A program made the position numbers and the translations under genes. Below the pieces are notes generated by a model. That model saw only the letters and a program-made list of their open reading frames with translations. It had not been told where the DNA came from and ran no database searches. Below, piece after piece: positions 30,066 through 41,410 of a DNA stretch of 64,000 bases. Position 1 is the first letter of the stretch. Every line of letters starts with the position of its first letter. Location: positions 64,363,501 through 64,427,500 of the forward strand of contig NC_090983.1 of assembly GCF_041146395.1 (NCBI RefSeq), written 5' to 3'. The stretch is from Eulemur rufifrons. Its lineage: Eukaryota > Chordata > Mammalia > Primates > Lemuridae.

Positions 30066-30285
30066 CGGAGGGGTTCACGAACCCAGGCCCAAATCCAACA
30101 TACTGTTTTTATAAATAAAGTTTATTGGAAAACAGCTGCACCCATTCATCAGCTGGGGTATTGTCAGTGGCTAGTTTGGTGGTACAATGGCAGAGTTGAA
30201 TAGCCGTGATGGAGACCACATGGCCCACAGAGGTGGAAATATTAACTATCTGGCCCTTAATAGAAATAGCTTGCAGACCCCTGGT
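30066..30285. mobile_element. hAT-type short DNA transposon
   Basis: It has the common dispersed sequence running from 'ggggttcacgaacccaggcc' through 'ataaataaagtttattggaa', 'ggcagagttgaatagccgtg' and 'ttaactatctggcccttaat' to 'gcttgcagacccctgg'. The ends are inverted ('ggggttcacgaac' against 'gcttgcagacccc'). The exact family is not named. Confidence 0.7.
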
Positions 30286-30286
30286 A

Positions 30287-30525
30287 TAGAAGAGAGTTTC
30301 TCAGCCTCAGCATGTTTGACATTTTTGATGGGATAATTCTTTTTTGTGGGAAGCTCTCTTGTGCATTATAGGAAGTTTAACAGCATCCTTGGCATTTATC
30401 TCCTAGATCCCAGTAGTACCCTCTTCCAACCCTCACCCTGCACCTAGTCATGACAATCAAAATGCTTCTAAACATTGCCAAATGCCCCCTGCATGGAGTA
30501 CAGAATCACCTTGACTGAAAGAGTA
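30287..30525. mobile_element. hAT-type short DNA transposon
   Basis: It runs from 'gagagtttctcagcctcagc' through 'ggaagctctcttgtgcatta' and 'tagatcccagtagtaccctc' to 'ttgccaaatgccccctgc' and 'gaatcaccttgactgaaa'. This matches a well-known mammalian hAT-Charlie-type element whose exact name I cannot fix. Confidence 0.65.
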
Positions 30526-30543
30526 AGAAAGTATACACATATA

Positions 30544-31445
30544 CAGTCAATTCTTATTTTTCATAGTAGTTAGGTTCTATCAAATCAGTCTAAACACTGA
30601 ATTACTGAAAACTGAGCCATTGCTCCTAGAGGAAATACAGGGTTAGGTTCCTGCAAGCTTCTGGTTATAACATGTTTGTCCACTCATCAATAATCTTATT
30701 TTATGTGTGTTTCTGTTTAAAGACATCATACTTAATATAATATATAGTTATAACGAATAATTATATGCAGTATTTCTTTACAATAAAACACTAGCCTAGA
30801 GGGATTTAGCATTTTTCTGACCCTGATAACAGAGCTGTAAATTTCTTTGTTTTTCAGCCTCATAATTCATCTTCTCATAAATCCACAAATTCAGCCATTT
30901 TTCTGTCTTTTATATTGCTTCATTATGCCCTATTGATGTTACTTGAGCAGTTTCCAGAGCAGTCTCATATAAAGATTGGCAAATTTTCTCTTCTTTTTTG
31001 TGGATGTGCAGTATTACTGATTCCCTAACATTGAACTCACAGCCAGCAACAGCACTGTAACTCGTGCTTGAACGAAGCTCATCCAACACTTATTTTCTCC
31101 ATATGGCATGACACAGTCTTCTTGTGTTTAGAAACTCGTCCAGACAGTACTTCAGCACTACAGTTGGGACCTTTTTAAACAGTGAAGTCACCAATCAAAA
31201 ACAGAAAAATGCAAAAAAGTGGCAATAAATTGACTGCAAAAGGACAGTTTACTGCAGGAGAGCTGGAACAAGACAGCAGGAACATTGCCTTGTTTGACTT
31301 CAACTGGAAATATGCTCGACAAGGGACTCAAATTTTTCACCACTCTGAGCATGTCCACAAATGACCAAAAAAGTGCCACGAGTATTGATTTTTGAATTAA
31401 AAAAAATATTTAGCAAGTAGACTAAATAATAATTAGGATCGACTG
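30544..31445. mobile_element. Tigger-like (Tc1/mariner, pogo-type) non-autonomous element, 902 bp
   Basis: The element begins 'cagtcaattctta' and ends with its imperfect inverted form ('taggatcgactg'). A TA dinucleotide lies directly outside each end (30542-30543 and 31446-31447), as expected for this superfamily. Internal phrases such as 'ccattgctcctagaggaaat' and 'acagggttaggttcctgcaa' belong to a known Tigger-type family. The ORFs inside are short (60-63 codons) and do not resemble a transposase. Confidence 0.75.
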
Positions 31446-31454
31446 TATGACAGA

Positions 31455-31580
31455 TTAACTAACTACCAGAATGTAAGTTCCATAGGAAAAAGGACCATGG
31501 ATTTTTTATTTTTATGTACCAAGGGCTTAACACATAGGAATGTTCAGTAAATAGTTGTCTAATAAATTAATGAATATTTA
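31455..31580 (+). mobile_element. L2 3' end, sense
   Basis: It reads 'taccagaatgtaagttccat', 'agggcttaacacataggaat' and 'aataaattaatgaata', the L2 3' end. Confidence 0.75.
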
Positions 31581-32236
31581 AAATGAGAAAGTATTCTGAT
31601 TGTGGTGCTTTTAAAATTAAACAAGTCTTACAGCACAAAGAAGAGGGAGAATTTACAAAAGACCTAGTGACTTTTGCTGACTCCTCCATGTCATCTGAAG
31701 GAGTTTGAAACTTGGCAATTGGTTATCTAAATGTGGAGAACACAAGTGAAACTTAGAGAGAGCACAATGGAACAAGTAGAGAAGGCGACAAGTATGAATT
31801 TTAGGATATTTTCAGGTTCCCTTTAATTAAAGGAAGTTTGGGAGATGGATGCCCGCCCATCCTCACCTCTCTAGACTTGATCACATCAAGCCAACTCTGA
31901 ATATCTCAAGAAGAGTCATGATTTATTGCCTCTGTGACACTTATGACAGTTAACTGAAACTTAGGATTCATTTAATCACAAAAGAATAGTAACTTTGATC
32001 AGTAAAGGGTAAATTCTTTTCTTCATGTTTGTTCATCACCCAGGAGTTCCTGTGCTGTCTGGAATGTCTATGAAGAATTTGTATTCTCCTGGCAATCATC
32101 TTTAAATACCATATTGCTAATGCCCAAGATCACTGTAATAATATTGACAATGAGAACTTACATTTTAAAATTAGCAAATCATAGCTTGGTAAGAGAAAAC
32201 AAAAATTAAAAAACAAATTTTAAAAAGTAAAATTAG
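31581..32236. other. Intergenic, no gene recognised
   Basis: A/T-rich unique-looking DNA. Confidence 0.5.
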
Positions 32237-32292
32237 CAATAATAGCTAACATATAGTGCTTATTATTTACCAGGCACCTTTCTCAGTGATTT

Positions 32293-32427
32293 GATAGATA
32301 GACAGACAGACAGATAGATATACACACATACACACATACGAGGGCTGTCCAGAAAGTATCCAGCCATTGTTAATATAACAAGAACTGTTACATGGCTGGA
32401 TACTTTCTGGACAGTCTTTGTATATAT

Positions 32428-32462
<35 letters not shown>
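32293..32462 (+). repeat. Compound microsatellite block around the MITE
   Basis: (GATA/GACA)n and (CA)n precede the palindrome. (TA)n, about 11 CA units and (TA)n follow it. The TA-rich context offers TA targets for mariner-type insertion. Confidence 0.85.
32339..32420. mobile_element. 82-bp mariner-type palindromic MITE
   Basis: Two arms, 32345-32367 and 32392-32414, are perfectly complementary over 23 bases and separated by a 24-nt loop. A TA dinucleotide flanks each end (32337-32338 and 32421-32422). The ends 'cgagggctgtccag' and 'caaagactgtccag' (reverse) look like mariner terminal repeats. The element is too short to encode anything. Perfect arms suggest low age or selection on the hairpin. 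Confidence 0.75.
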
Positions 32463-32463
<1 letters not shown>

Positions 32464-32589
32464 TAAAAATACACCCCATGACAAGGAATAATTATTGTCC
32501 TCTCCATTTTATAATGAGGAAACTGAGGCACACAGAGGTTAAGTAATTTGTACAAGGTCGCATAGCAATTAATGGAAAGGGTTTAACAA

Positions 32590-32760
32590 TAACAACAAAA
32601 AAGGTAGCTATGTGAAGTGGTATGTTAATTAGCACAACTTGGTAATCATTTCACAATGTATGTGTATATCAAAAATCACACTGCATACCTTAAATACATA
32701 AAATTTTTATTTGTCAATTATACTCCAATATAGCTGAAAAAATTAAATAAAATTAAATAA
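32590..32760 (+). mobile_element. L1 3' UTR, sense
   Basis: It reads 'tatgttaattagcacaactt', 'ggtaatcatttcacaatgta', 'ttgtcaattatactccaata', then a simple (AAATT)n-like end. These are typical of L1MA/L1MB 3' ends. Confidence 0.75.
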
Positions 32761-35488
32761 GCACAAGAGTTCAAACCTAAGTCTGTCTCTAGACTCCTAC
32801 CCACCAAAATCCATTCATATGTAAAATATGAAAAGACTGCACTATAGTTTCATATAATCAGGAAATACATCTTGGACTAAATTTTCTTTGAGTCTGCAGA
32901 CCTATTAACCACTCAGTAACGCTTGTTGATCATATCCCCACTGAACACTGGTAAAATACAAAACTTGCCCTTGACGACTTTATATATTTTTGCCAGAGCC
33001 TAACGGGAAAGATATCTTTCTCTTTGTTGTTGTTTTATTTTGTTATCTGTTTCAGACTATCCTCTTTTTCTCTTTTTTACTAAAGTCACTTGCCTCAAAA
33101 TTCATTATAACATGAAAAATAAAGTCATGTCTTTGTCATAGGTATTTTATAAGTCATGGAAAAAGATCAAGACAACTTGTCAAAGTGATATTAACCATTT
33201 TCATAAGAATGAAAATATGATCCTAGAAAGCTGAAGAGATGCTGTAGCGTAAATGGAAGAAAACATTGTTTCAACTAAGACATACTTTACTGCGCATAAA
33301 CTGAGATGATTCAAGGGGGAGAACAGCTTCACACAGTAGCTCCCGGAGAAACCTGGAAAACAGTATGTTTTGTCCATAACAAAATTAATCATGTGCAGAA
33401 TGGCTAAATCTGATAGACAACTCTTATCTGGTGCTTGTGGCTACATATCAGTCTCGGGGCCAAAAGGAAAAATGAAAACAAAAACAGACAAGAGAAGACA
33501 GGAACAAAGGGAGTGTTTACACTATTGTTTACATTCTTCAAAACAGAAATTTTCTAAGAAAAAGTAAATGAGGAAACCTGGCCTGTCAGAATGTTGATAT
33601 TAAAGGAAAACAATCAATCTATTTTTGTGGATGGATTCATAAAATAAAACTCACCCAAACTAAAGCATTAACACATGATGCTCTAGGGAAACCTATCTCA
33701 CCTATTAAGAAAGATTCCCATGCAATATCAAACAAATATTAGATTTGGGGTGGGAGCTGGGCGGAAAATATAAAAATTAGAATGTTCAGGAGATCTGAAT
33801 TAAAGTAGCCACTTCTATCTTTGACTATTCTTTGTCCTTTTAAGCCTCCTCAAATTTTTCAGCTTCCTGATATTTAAAAGAACTGAAATAAAAACCTGAT
33901 GGGAAGTAGTTAGCAGAACATCAGCAGAACGGTAAATAGTAATTTTTTCCCCAAAGCAATCTAACCTCATTGAACAAATAAATACAAAACCATACTTTTT
34001 CATTATCATGTATCTTAAATACAATCTTGTTTAAATACATCTAATCTCACTAAGCAAGAATGAAATCATTTGGGGACAGGTAACCAAGGGTGTTATTGTT
34101 ATCTTCCCCTTTAAATATAATCATATATTCCCAGTAATTGCCTCCCAATATTTAAGGTATGTATTCACACTTACAAAAGTTGGAATTTTTAGTAAATAAT
34201 ATCTGCTATATATATCTTAATGTTATAACATAATATGACATTATGCTAGTATATCTAAAATCATAGACAAGATAAAATACATCTTGTTTTCTGTTTGATT
34301 CCTATTTATTATATTATTTCCCTAATTTAAAAGTAGTGAAAAATGTCTCCTATATTAGATCTAAAGTTTTGAGAAGTGCATGGAGGTTCTCTGTTAACAG
34401 CATGAAAATTAAACTGAAAATGTGGATACGTTTTGAAGTGGGGTTATTGAGGAAATAAGGAATGCTCCCGTCCCTGGATCTTGTTAAAAATAGGACACAG
34501 TCTCATCTGTCTGGGCTGGTTTGGGTGTGACCCCGACTGGAGGCAGGAGGATGGACTAGAATAGATGACCGCATGCTGTCCCTGACATCCTGAGGACTCT
34601 ACAATCCTAGGAAATGCTTGGACTTGGGCACCATGGGAGGGAATGAGAGAAAAGACCTTCCGAGTTTTATTGAACCGCCAGGGCCTACGAAGTAAACACA
34701 TCCTTCACTTCTGTAGGTTTCTGTAACTGAACAACACCTAGAATGTATGGGTAGCCTCATTTTACACAATAATGCATTAATCATGGTGGTGCTAGAAAGG
34801 ACCTCAGAAATGATCCAGCCTTAGGCAGACCTTCACATATGTGTGCAACTCTGGATTTTGAGAAACTGAATCCCCCAGAGATTTGGGGGAGCATGCTATT
34901 TAAAGGAATTCTATACTGAATCCTTTCATTAGGAGAGTATTCACCCTCTGTTTTGCTTTTTTTTTTTTTTTTTTTGGTCCATAATTCTGGTTTTCCTAAA
35001 GTGAGGTGTGCTTGTACTGCCTTAATTCTCACTGCTACATTTAAGAATTTTTTTTCTTTTTTTTAAAATTTTGTGATCTTGTTTGGAAATACATTTAAGA
35101 ATTTTTAAAAAATGATTGACTATTTACTGAGTGCATTATTGTGTGGTTACTGAAATTGTAACTATAAAAACTACGCAACACGGAAAAATGTAAATGAAAT
35201 GTTACATGAGAATGATGGAACCTGAAATTGTGCATTTGCTATGATAACAACTATATAAAAATCATAGTTACATGTAAATTAAGATCAGAAGAAGCTTTTA
35301 CAAGATGAGAGTAGGTAAAGACACAATGTTACAGAAATTTTTACTTGAAATGTGCCATGAATTTCAAAATTGATTATAGAATTAATAACTGAATTGTTCA
35401 CATCATCCATTGGCTCTTGGCTGAAGGTGAAATAATGCGGCATCATGCAATTCAAATCCTGATTCCTCTATTTTAAAGACTTGAGTGA
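32761..35488. other. Intergenic, no gene recognised
   Basis: A/T-rich. A T run of about 20 lies at 34958-34977. The 34440-34790 stretch is GC-richer and may be unique or conserved sequence. Short ORFs there have no recognisable domain. Confidence 0.5.
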
Positions 35489-35490
35489 TG

Positions 35491-35790
35491 CTCAGGTATG
35501 ATGGTTCCCTCCTGTAATCCCAGTACTTTGGGAGGCCAAGGCAGAAGGACCACTTGAGACCAGAAGTTCAAAACCAGCATGAGCAACATAGGGGACCCCT
35601 TCTCTACAAAAAAATAAAATAAAATAGCCTGTTGTTGTGGTGTGTGCTTGTAGTCCCAGCTACTCAGGAGGCTGAGGCAGAAGGATCGCTTCAGCCCAGG
35701 AGTGCAAGACTGCAGTGAGCTGTAATTGAGCATTGCTCTCCAGCTTGGGTGATAGAGTGAGATCCTGTCTCTAAAAATAATACAAATTTA
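35491..35790 (+). mobile_element. Old Alu (AluJ/FAM-like dimer)
   Basis: Diverged Alu: 'cctgtaatcccagtactttg', 'gtcccagctactcaggaggc', 'agagtgagatcctgtctcta', and an A/T-rich tail. Confidence 0.9.
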
Positions 35791-35824
35791 AAAATTTTTA
35801 AAAAGACATGGGTGAGATGTAACC

Positions 35825-35935
35825 TCACACAGTTTTGTTTTCTCATCTGCAAATGCAAAGCTAGTAGCCTACATAGCAGGGAGATTGTGAGGATTAAGTG
35901 AGACATTATACAGTAAGTGGCTGATGTTGTGTAAG
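35825..35935 (+). mobile_element. MIR SINE, sense
   Basis: It reads 'ttttctcatctgcaaatg' and 'tgtgaggattaagtgagaca', the central MIR core. Confidence 0.65.
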
Positions 35936-37635
35936 AGATATAGCGTATAAGAGATTCATGGAAGTCAAAGATGAGCTTGACCTCCAGGAAACCAACTAGA
36001 AAATGGCTGTTTTCCAGGCTAGATTCTAGCGGGGCAGGGGTACCCTGAGCTAACCACACTTTGCCCATTCTCCACCAATACCAATGACCCAGGGGTTTAG
36101 TAGGTAAACTAAGTAGGTAACCCACACAATTATCAGGCAATTCAGTCTCCCTGCACAACACTCGCTGAGGGGTGTTAGCTCCTCCTTTTGAGTACATAAA
36201 AGACAAATCTTTCAGAAAGTTAGGATATCCTAATGATTGCACAGCAGTTAATACCACTGCCCTGTAATCACATTACCCCAGGAGTCTAACTTACTTTCTT
36301 CTAGACGTCAAGGTACAGGTCCTGTTCTTCTGAGTGCTAGATTAGATTTCCTTCATCCCCCTAGGCCAGACATCTTCCACATATAAAGGATTCCATAGAA
36401 AGCATTTTGACAGCACAGGATTACTCACCTTTCATTATCCTTGCTGTGTCCATCACAATGTATATACCAAATGCAGAAAAGTCCTGACAGAGATTGGAAG
36501 GTTTACAATCACTGCATTCTACATTGTGCATACAGGAAATGGAAACAATTGAGGTTCATATGAGCAGGAATTTAGTCCTCTAGACAGATTTACAGTCTTG
36601 CTTATGCTCCAATATCCATTAGAGTGTGAAGGTTGCAAACATAAAAAGGCTCATGCAATCCTAGGAGCATAATTTGATGTGGAGTAATATTCCCAAAAGT
36701 GCAAGTGAATAGCTCAGTGTCAATCTATGTGAAAGCCACCACACTGGAGGTGAATTTTAGGTCTCCAATGTTGGTCAATATTCCCTGTTAGTAACAAAAT
36801 GGAATCGGGAAAATTCTCAATTCTGGTATGATAGCAAATATGACAAAATCATCAATACTTAAATACAGGAAGAAAACTGGTGTTCTTTATAATTTAGAGC
36901 TATGTGTAAAACAAAGGATTTTAATAGAAAACTGTGAAGGAAACATTAACATGCACCCTGAAATTGAAATATGCTCTACTGAAATAATAAGAGAAATGAA
37001 GATCTAGACAAACATCAATAAATGGGCTTGAGATTATAATGGAACACAAGATACAGATGCTAATAAATCAATAGTGGATTTGTCTTGCTCCTGTTTATAT
37101 TAATAATAATAGAACATGATACCATCTTAAAAGAAGGGTGTACTATGAGAACTCAGTAGAGCACATACTGTAATGAGCATGAGACAGCACTTTACTAGAC
37201 TATCCTATTGAATCATTATGTAGCAAATTACGGGAGATCTAAAAAATACATCTAAATATTAGAAAATATTTACAGGAAAGAGGAAAGGCCTGGGGTTATT
37301 TAGTCAATAGAAAAGATGCCCGAGAAGCTATTTATATCACAGAGGACTGACTAAACATTATCCATCATCCACAGAACAAAATGTGATCCTTAATGTCCTA
37401 AATTGCAATGTGAGCACCTAGAAATAAGAAGGGATTTCTTGATAATAAAAATGGCTTTACTCTTGAGTAAATTATTGAAGGAAGTTGTATGGTCCTGTAC
37501 AGTCCATAGGTCAATAATAAATGAGAAGCTCTGCTTTATGTAAGCTAGTTTGGTGCTAAGGAGGCCCAAGGTATTAGATCAGAGAATGTCTAGGAGTTTT
37601 AGCCAAGTCTTGTATTCTATAAACATTTTGACTTA
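35936..37635. other. Intergenic, no gene recognised
   Basis: No repeat family was named with confidence. The 188-codon minus-strand ORF at 35691-36257 overlaps the Alu at one end and has no recognisable domain. Confidence 0.5.
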
Positions 37636-37639
37636 ATTC

Positions 37640-37858
37640 CTACCTTTGGCCCACTGCTCTTTTTTTCCATGTGTGCTCTCCTTAGGTGATCTCATCCTTC
37701 TGTTGATTTTAAACACAACTCATATATTGTTGCTGATTCCCAAGTCTGTCTCCATCTCCAGCCTTTCCTCTTAATGTCAGACTCTCAGATAGGAGTACCT
37801 GCTGGACACACTCACTCAGCTGTTCGCTGGCCCCTGAACATCAGTACCCTACTCCCCT
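37640..37858 (+). mobile_element. L2 internal fragment, sense
   Basis: 'caagtctgtctccatctcca', 'gcctttcctcttaatg' and 'gtacctgctggacacactc' fit the L2 region upstream of the 3' end. Confidence 0.5.
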
Positions 37859-37872
37859 AAACAAATACTTTT

Positions 37873-38038
37873 TGTGTGTGTGTGCGTCTTTACAATTTAT
37901 TGACCTGGTTTCCCACCAGGACCGCAGTCGAAGAATCGCTCAGCCGTGGCAGGGACGACACACTGCTGCCCAGGTCCCAGAGCTTCTCCTGGAGGGCATC
38001 AGCTACAGGAACCTTATCCCAGCTCCAAACTGGACGCC
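37873..38038 (-). pseudogene. 5'-truncated retro-inserted transcript end, 166 nt, donor gene not recognised
   Basis: The insert is flanked by perfect 13-bp duplications 'aacaaatactttt' (37860-37872 and 38039-38051). Read on the minus strand, it is GC-rich like an mRNA end, then shows an AATAAA polyadenylation signal (its complement at 37896-37901), followed about 20 bases on by a decayed A tail now containing (CA)n. It carries no Alu or L1 sequence. These are the marks of L1-mediated copying of a host mRNA, leaving only its last 150 bases or so. I do not recognise the source gene, and the reading frame cannot be assigned. Confidence 0.65.
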
Positions 38039-38052
38039 AACAAATACTTTTA

Positions 38053-38480
38053 TGTTCATTGCAGCACTGTTCACAACAGCCAAAAGATGAAAGCAATACA
38101 AATAGCCAACAATGAATGAATAAACAAATTGTAATGTATATGCACAACAGAATATTATTCGGCCATAAAAAGGAATGAAGCACTGACATGCTACAATGGG
38201 GATGGACCTCAAAAACATTATGCTAAGTGAAAGAAGCCAGGTAAAAAAGGTCATATGTTGTATAATTCCATCTACATAAGATATCTAGAGTTGGAAAATC
38301 CACAGAAACAGAAAGCAGATTGTTGGTTTCCAGGGGCTAGGAGTAGGGAGGAATGGGGAGTAACTGCTTATTGAGTAATTTTCTGAATTAAGTTCCATGT
38401 AGCAGACAATGTTTATTCTATGAGTAAGTAGAGCAAGTGAAAGAGTACATAATAAGAATGTGCTCATCTGAAGTTTCTAT
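38053..38480 (+). mobile_element. L1M 3' end, sense
   Basis: It reads 'tgttcattgcagcactgttc', 'acaacagccaaaagatgaaa', 'ataaaaaggaatgaagcact' and 'gtgaaagaagccaggtaaaa', all from the ORF2 C-terminal region and start of the 3' UTR. No ORF remains. Confidence 0.8.
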
Positions 38481-38486
38481 ATCCGT

Positions 38487-38962
38487 TATTGTGCTAGTCA
38501 GCCTCCAAAGGTGACCTGTAATGATCTTCCCCTCCTGGTATTCATGTCTTGTGTACTCAGTCCCTGGCCACATGGTGACTAATAGACTATGGCAGAATTG
38601 ATGGTTTGTCACTTCTGAGATGAGATTATAAAAGACACTGAGTCTTGGTTGACCAGGTGCTCTCACTCTCTCCCGATCATTCACCCCACCCACCACATTG
38701 TCGTGAGCAGTCCTACAGAGGGAGACTCGGAGACAGAGGGACTGAGCATGCCAGCCACAGCCACGTGAGTGAGTCAGACCTTCAGCTGACCACTGCCCCA
38801 CTTGACAGCCCAATCTCGTGAGAGACCCTGAGCCAGAGCCACCCAGCTAAGCTACTCCCGAATTCCCAACTCTCAGAAACCACATGAAATAATGAATGTT
38901 TATTATTTAAGCTGCTAAATTTGGGGGTAATTGTTAATCAGCCATAGATAACTAATACAATT
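38487..38962 (-). mobile_element. MLT1-type LTR (ERVL-MaLR), antisense
   Basis: The reversed element starts near 'gccatagataactaatac' (LTR start in reverse) and contains 'gacactgagtcttggttgac', 'cagccacgtgagtgagtc' and 'cttgacagcccaatctcgtg', matching the MLT1 group. Family letter not assigned. Confidence 0.65.
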
Positions 38963-39179
38963 ATTAAACATTAACAGTAACCATGACAATAGTTTGGAAC
39001 TTAGACCAACAGAACTTTTTTTCAGGGGTGTGTGTTTTATTACTAACATTGTTTAGAGATAAAAAGGGTGCACAGTGATAATATAAAGCAGATTGGTTTT
39101 TAGTTACTTTCTTAGTGCTTTTAAATTCTCCATCGACAATGCACCCCTTACTGCCTGCAGCTAGAATGGATCACTCCCA

Positions 39180-40030
39180 CTGCTCTTGCACATCCTGACC
39201 CTAGTTTAGGCCATTGTCACTTCTTCCCTGGAGTAACTGGGGTTTTTTGATTCTAGTCTCACCCATTCCCATTGACTCTGCCTACCATGCTGATGACAGT
39301 GTAATCTTTCTGATCATAAATCTGACCTTGTAACTTAGATCGCAACTCAGATTTCTTAAAACTCTTCAATAACTCCCTTTTGCCTGTATAATAAAGTCCA
39401 GGTGACTTACAAGGCTCTTCATGTTGACTATGCTTAAAATATTTGAAAATTTCACTTATTGTATGCTGGTATTCTAACAAGGTTCTCATGGTCTGGCCCT
39501 ATATAAACCTTTCCAGCTTCAATTATACTCACCCCTGCAGGTGTTTTAGTTCAATTGTGCTGCTATAATAAAATACCATGGGACTGGGTAATTTATAAAC
39601 AATAGAAATGTATTTCTCAAAGTTCTGGAGGCTGGGCGGTCCGAGATCAACGTGCCAGCATTCAGTGTCTGGTGAGGGCCCTCTTGCTGCATCCTCCCAA
39701 GACTGAAGGCAGAAGGGCAAATAGGGCCTAACCTAGTTCCTTCCAATCCTTTTATTAGGCACTAATCCATTCATGAGGGCGGAACCCTCATGACTTAATC
39801 ACTTCTCAAAAGGTCCTACCTCTTAATACCACCACAATGGGGATTAAGTTTCAACATGTGATTTTATGAGACATTCAAACCATAGCAGCATGTACTTGGA
39901 ATTGTAAGTCACAATGAATGATTTGTAATTCTCCAAGTATATGCTTTTGCACTGATCTTTTTGCCTGCAATTCTCCAACTCCCCCCTAACTAACTCTACC
40001 CTACTTCATGCCAGTTGTATCCTTATTTAC
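39180..40030 (+). mobile_element. L2, sense, split by a MaLR LTR
   Basis: The left piece (39180-39540) reads 'gtgtaatctttctgatcata', 'ataataaagtccaggtgact', 'caaggctcttcatg' and 'tcatggtctggccctatata'. The right piece (about 39895-40030) continues toward the L2 3' region. The LTR at 39542-39889 separates them. Confidence 0.65.
39542..39889 (+). mobile_element. MLT1A/MST-type LTR (ERVL-MaLR), sense, inside L2
   Basis: It starts 'tgttttagttcaattgtgct', then 'gactgggtaatttataaaca', 'ttctggaggctgggcggtcc', 'actaatccattcatgagg', 'ccctcatgacttaatcactt', ending near 'caaaccatagca'. A short flank duplication (gcagg/gcatg) is compatible with LTR insertion. Confidence 0.8.
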
Positions 40031-40360
40031 AAGGTAAATTCATTGGATTGATGTCCTGAGAGAGGTTCAGACTGGGCACCATGGGTGGGGCACTCAACCC
40101 AACCTGGTGACTGAAAGAAGTTTGGATGGAATTGAGTCTTAAGGAAAGAGTAAGAGTGAACCAGGTGAAGAAAGGTGATAGACGCTCTAGGCAGAAAAGG
40201 TCTAGTCCGGTTGGAGTTGAACAACCATGTGGCGAGGGCTGGAAGGAGCAGGCATGGAAGGGTGGATAGAACTACAAGCCAAGAGGTCACATGGTGGAAG
40301 GAAATGAATGTGGAAAAATGGGAAGGGAGTTACCAGTTGTGGTAAGAACTGGGCACTAAA
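40031..40360 (-). mobile_element. Possible L2 fragment, antisense
   Basis: 'aggtgaagaaaggtgataga' and 'gctctaggcagaaaaggtct' resemble reversed L2. Weak match. Confidence 0.35.
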
Positions 40361-40560
40361 CAGTGCTTCTCAAACTTTGGTGGGGCTAGGAGGACACAGT
40401 CTGAGAATTTTAAAATTTTGATGATTTCTTTAAAAGCATGTTACTATTTGTAAAGCAAATACTTTTCTTTAGCAATGACATATAATGAGATTTTAGTTTC
40501 TTAAATCAGAGCTCAACAAAGTAGAGTCTGAGGATTAATGTCTGAGAAACATCAAGCTAG
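40361..40560. mobile_element. Possible hAT-type short element
   Basis: It begins 'cagtgcttctcaaactttgg', a hAT-style terminal, and ends with a loosely inverted 'tctgagaaacatc'. The interior is A/T-rich and unassigned. Confidence 0.4.
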
Positions 40561-41125
40561 GAGACTTATACATAAACATTCCTGAAGACTGTAAAACAAT
40601 TCCCTGTTTATGACAAAACTTCATTGTCTTTTATAAGCACTGGTTCCCTTTTATCTACGTTCTTATTTGTCTAACCCTCTAAGACCTCTAACATATATGC
40701 CAGTCACACTTTCGTCTTGTAAAAACCGTGTTGCCTTTCTGTTTAAGTGTTCATTAAATGTATTGTGGATATCACCTAGTTACCTAGTATAGAAGCAAGA
40801 GTACTCAACAACCAGTAATTCTCCAAGTTCTGCATTAGGTCTTTCTCATGTACCTACATCCCATTTACAACTCACTGATGCACACCGGCTTTTTGTAGCA
40901 AAATGTCTCATTTTATCCTTCAATTATTTCAATACTCTCAGGCAGATAGCATTAGAACAAAGGCATTAATCAAAGCTAATTTGTTTGGCCCACTTTTGAT
41001 TAACTATACCAAAAAATATTTGCCTTTGGGTAGAAGAGAAACCAGATTGGAGATCTTGGATGGGACAGTTCAAGCCTCAAGGTCCTTAACTTGTTGCTTC
41101 TTCTGCAGGAACACAACCCTCTGCT
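40561..41125. other. Intergenic, no gene recognised
   Basis: A 102-codon ORF at 40903-41211 overlaps the L2 that follows and has no recognisable domain. Confidence 0.5.
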
Positions 41126-41129
41126 TTTT

Positions 41130-41410
41130 ACCCCATGCAGGGTTCTTATTGCTGACCCATTCTTATTTACCATGCTTCCTCAAAGAGGCTTTCCCCAACT
41201 ACTCTACTTAACTTATTAATTTAATTACCACAAAGTTATTTCCCCCCATTATCCTGTTGCTTTCTTCATACAGTTTAACACAATTTATCATTGTTTTATC
41301 TCTGTCTTCCTCATGAGATCATAAGGTCCATAAAGGCAAGCACCAAGTCTACTGTGTGCTCAATATTCTGCACACAGAGGATGCTTCTTCAGTGTTGGTG
41401 AAGGTGTAAC
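41130..41410 (+). mobile_element. L2 3' end, sense
   Basis: 'ttcctcaaagaggctttccc', 'ttgctttcttcatacagttt', 'gagatcataaggtccataaa' and 'gcacacagaggatgcttctt' follow L2 order to its 3' end. Confidence 0.65.

Larger units (their letters stand above)
32238..32575 (-). mobile_element. MIR SINE, antisense, split by microsatellites and a MITE
   Basis: The left piece (32238-32292) reads 'aatagctaacatatagtgct' and 'ttaccaggcacc'. The right piece (about 32470-32575) reads 'aatgaggaaactgaggcaca' and 'gaggttaagtaatttgtac'. The middle of the MIR is replaced by GATA/GACA, CA and TA repeats and the mariner-type palindrome. Confidence 0.8.

Noticed and set aside
35691..36257. 188-codon minus-strand ORF
   Set aside because: One end is reversed Alu, the rest has no recognisable motif, and no promoter or conservation is visible.
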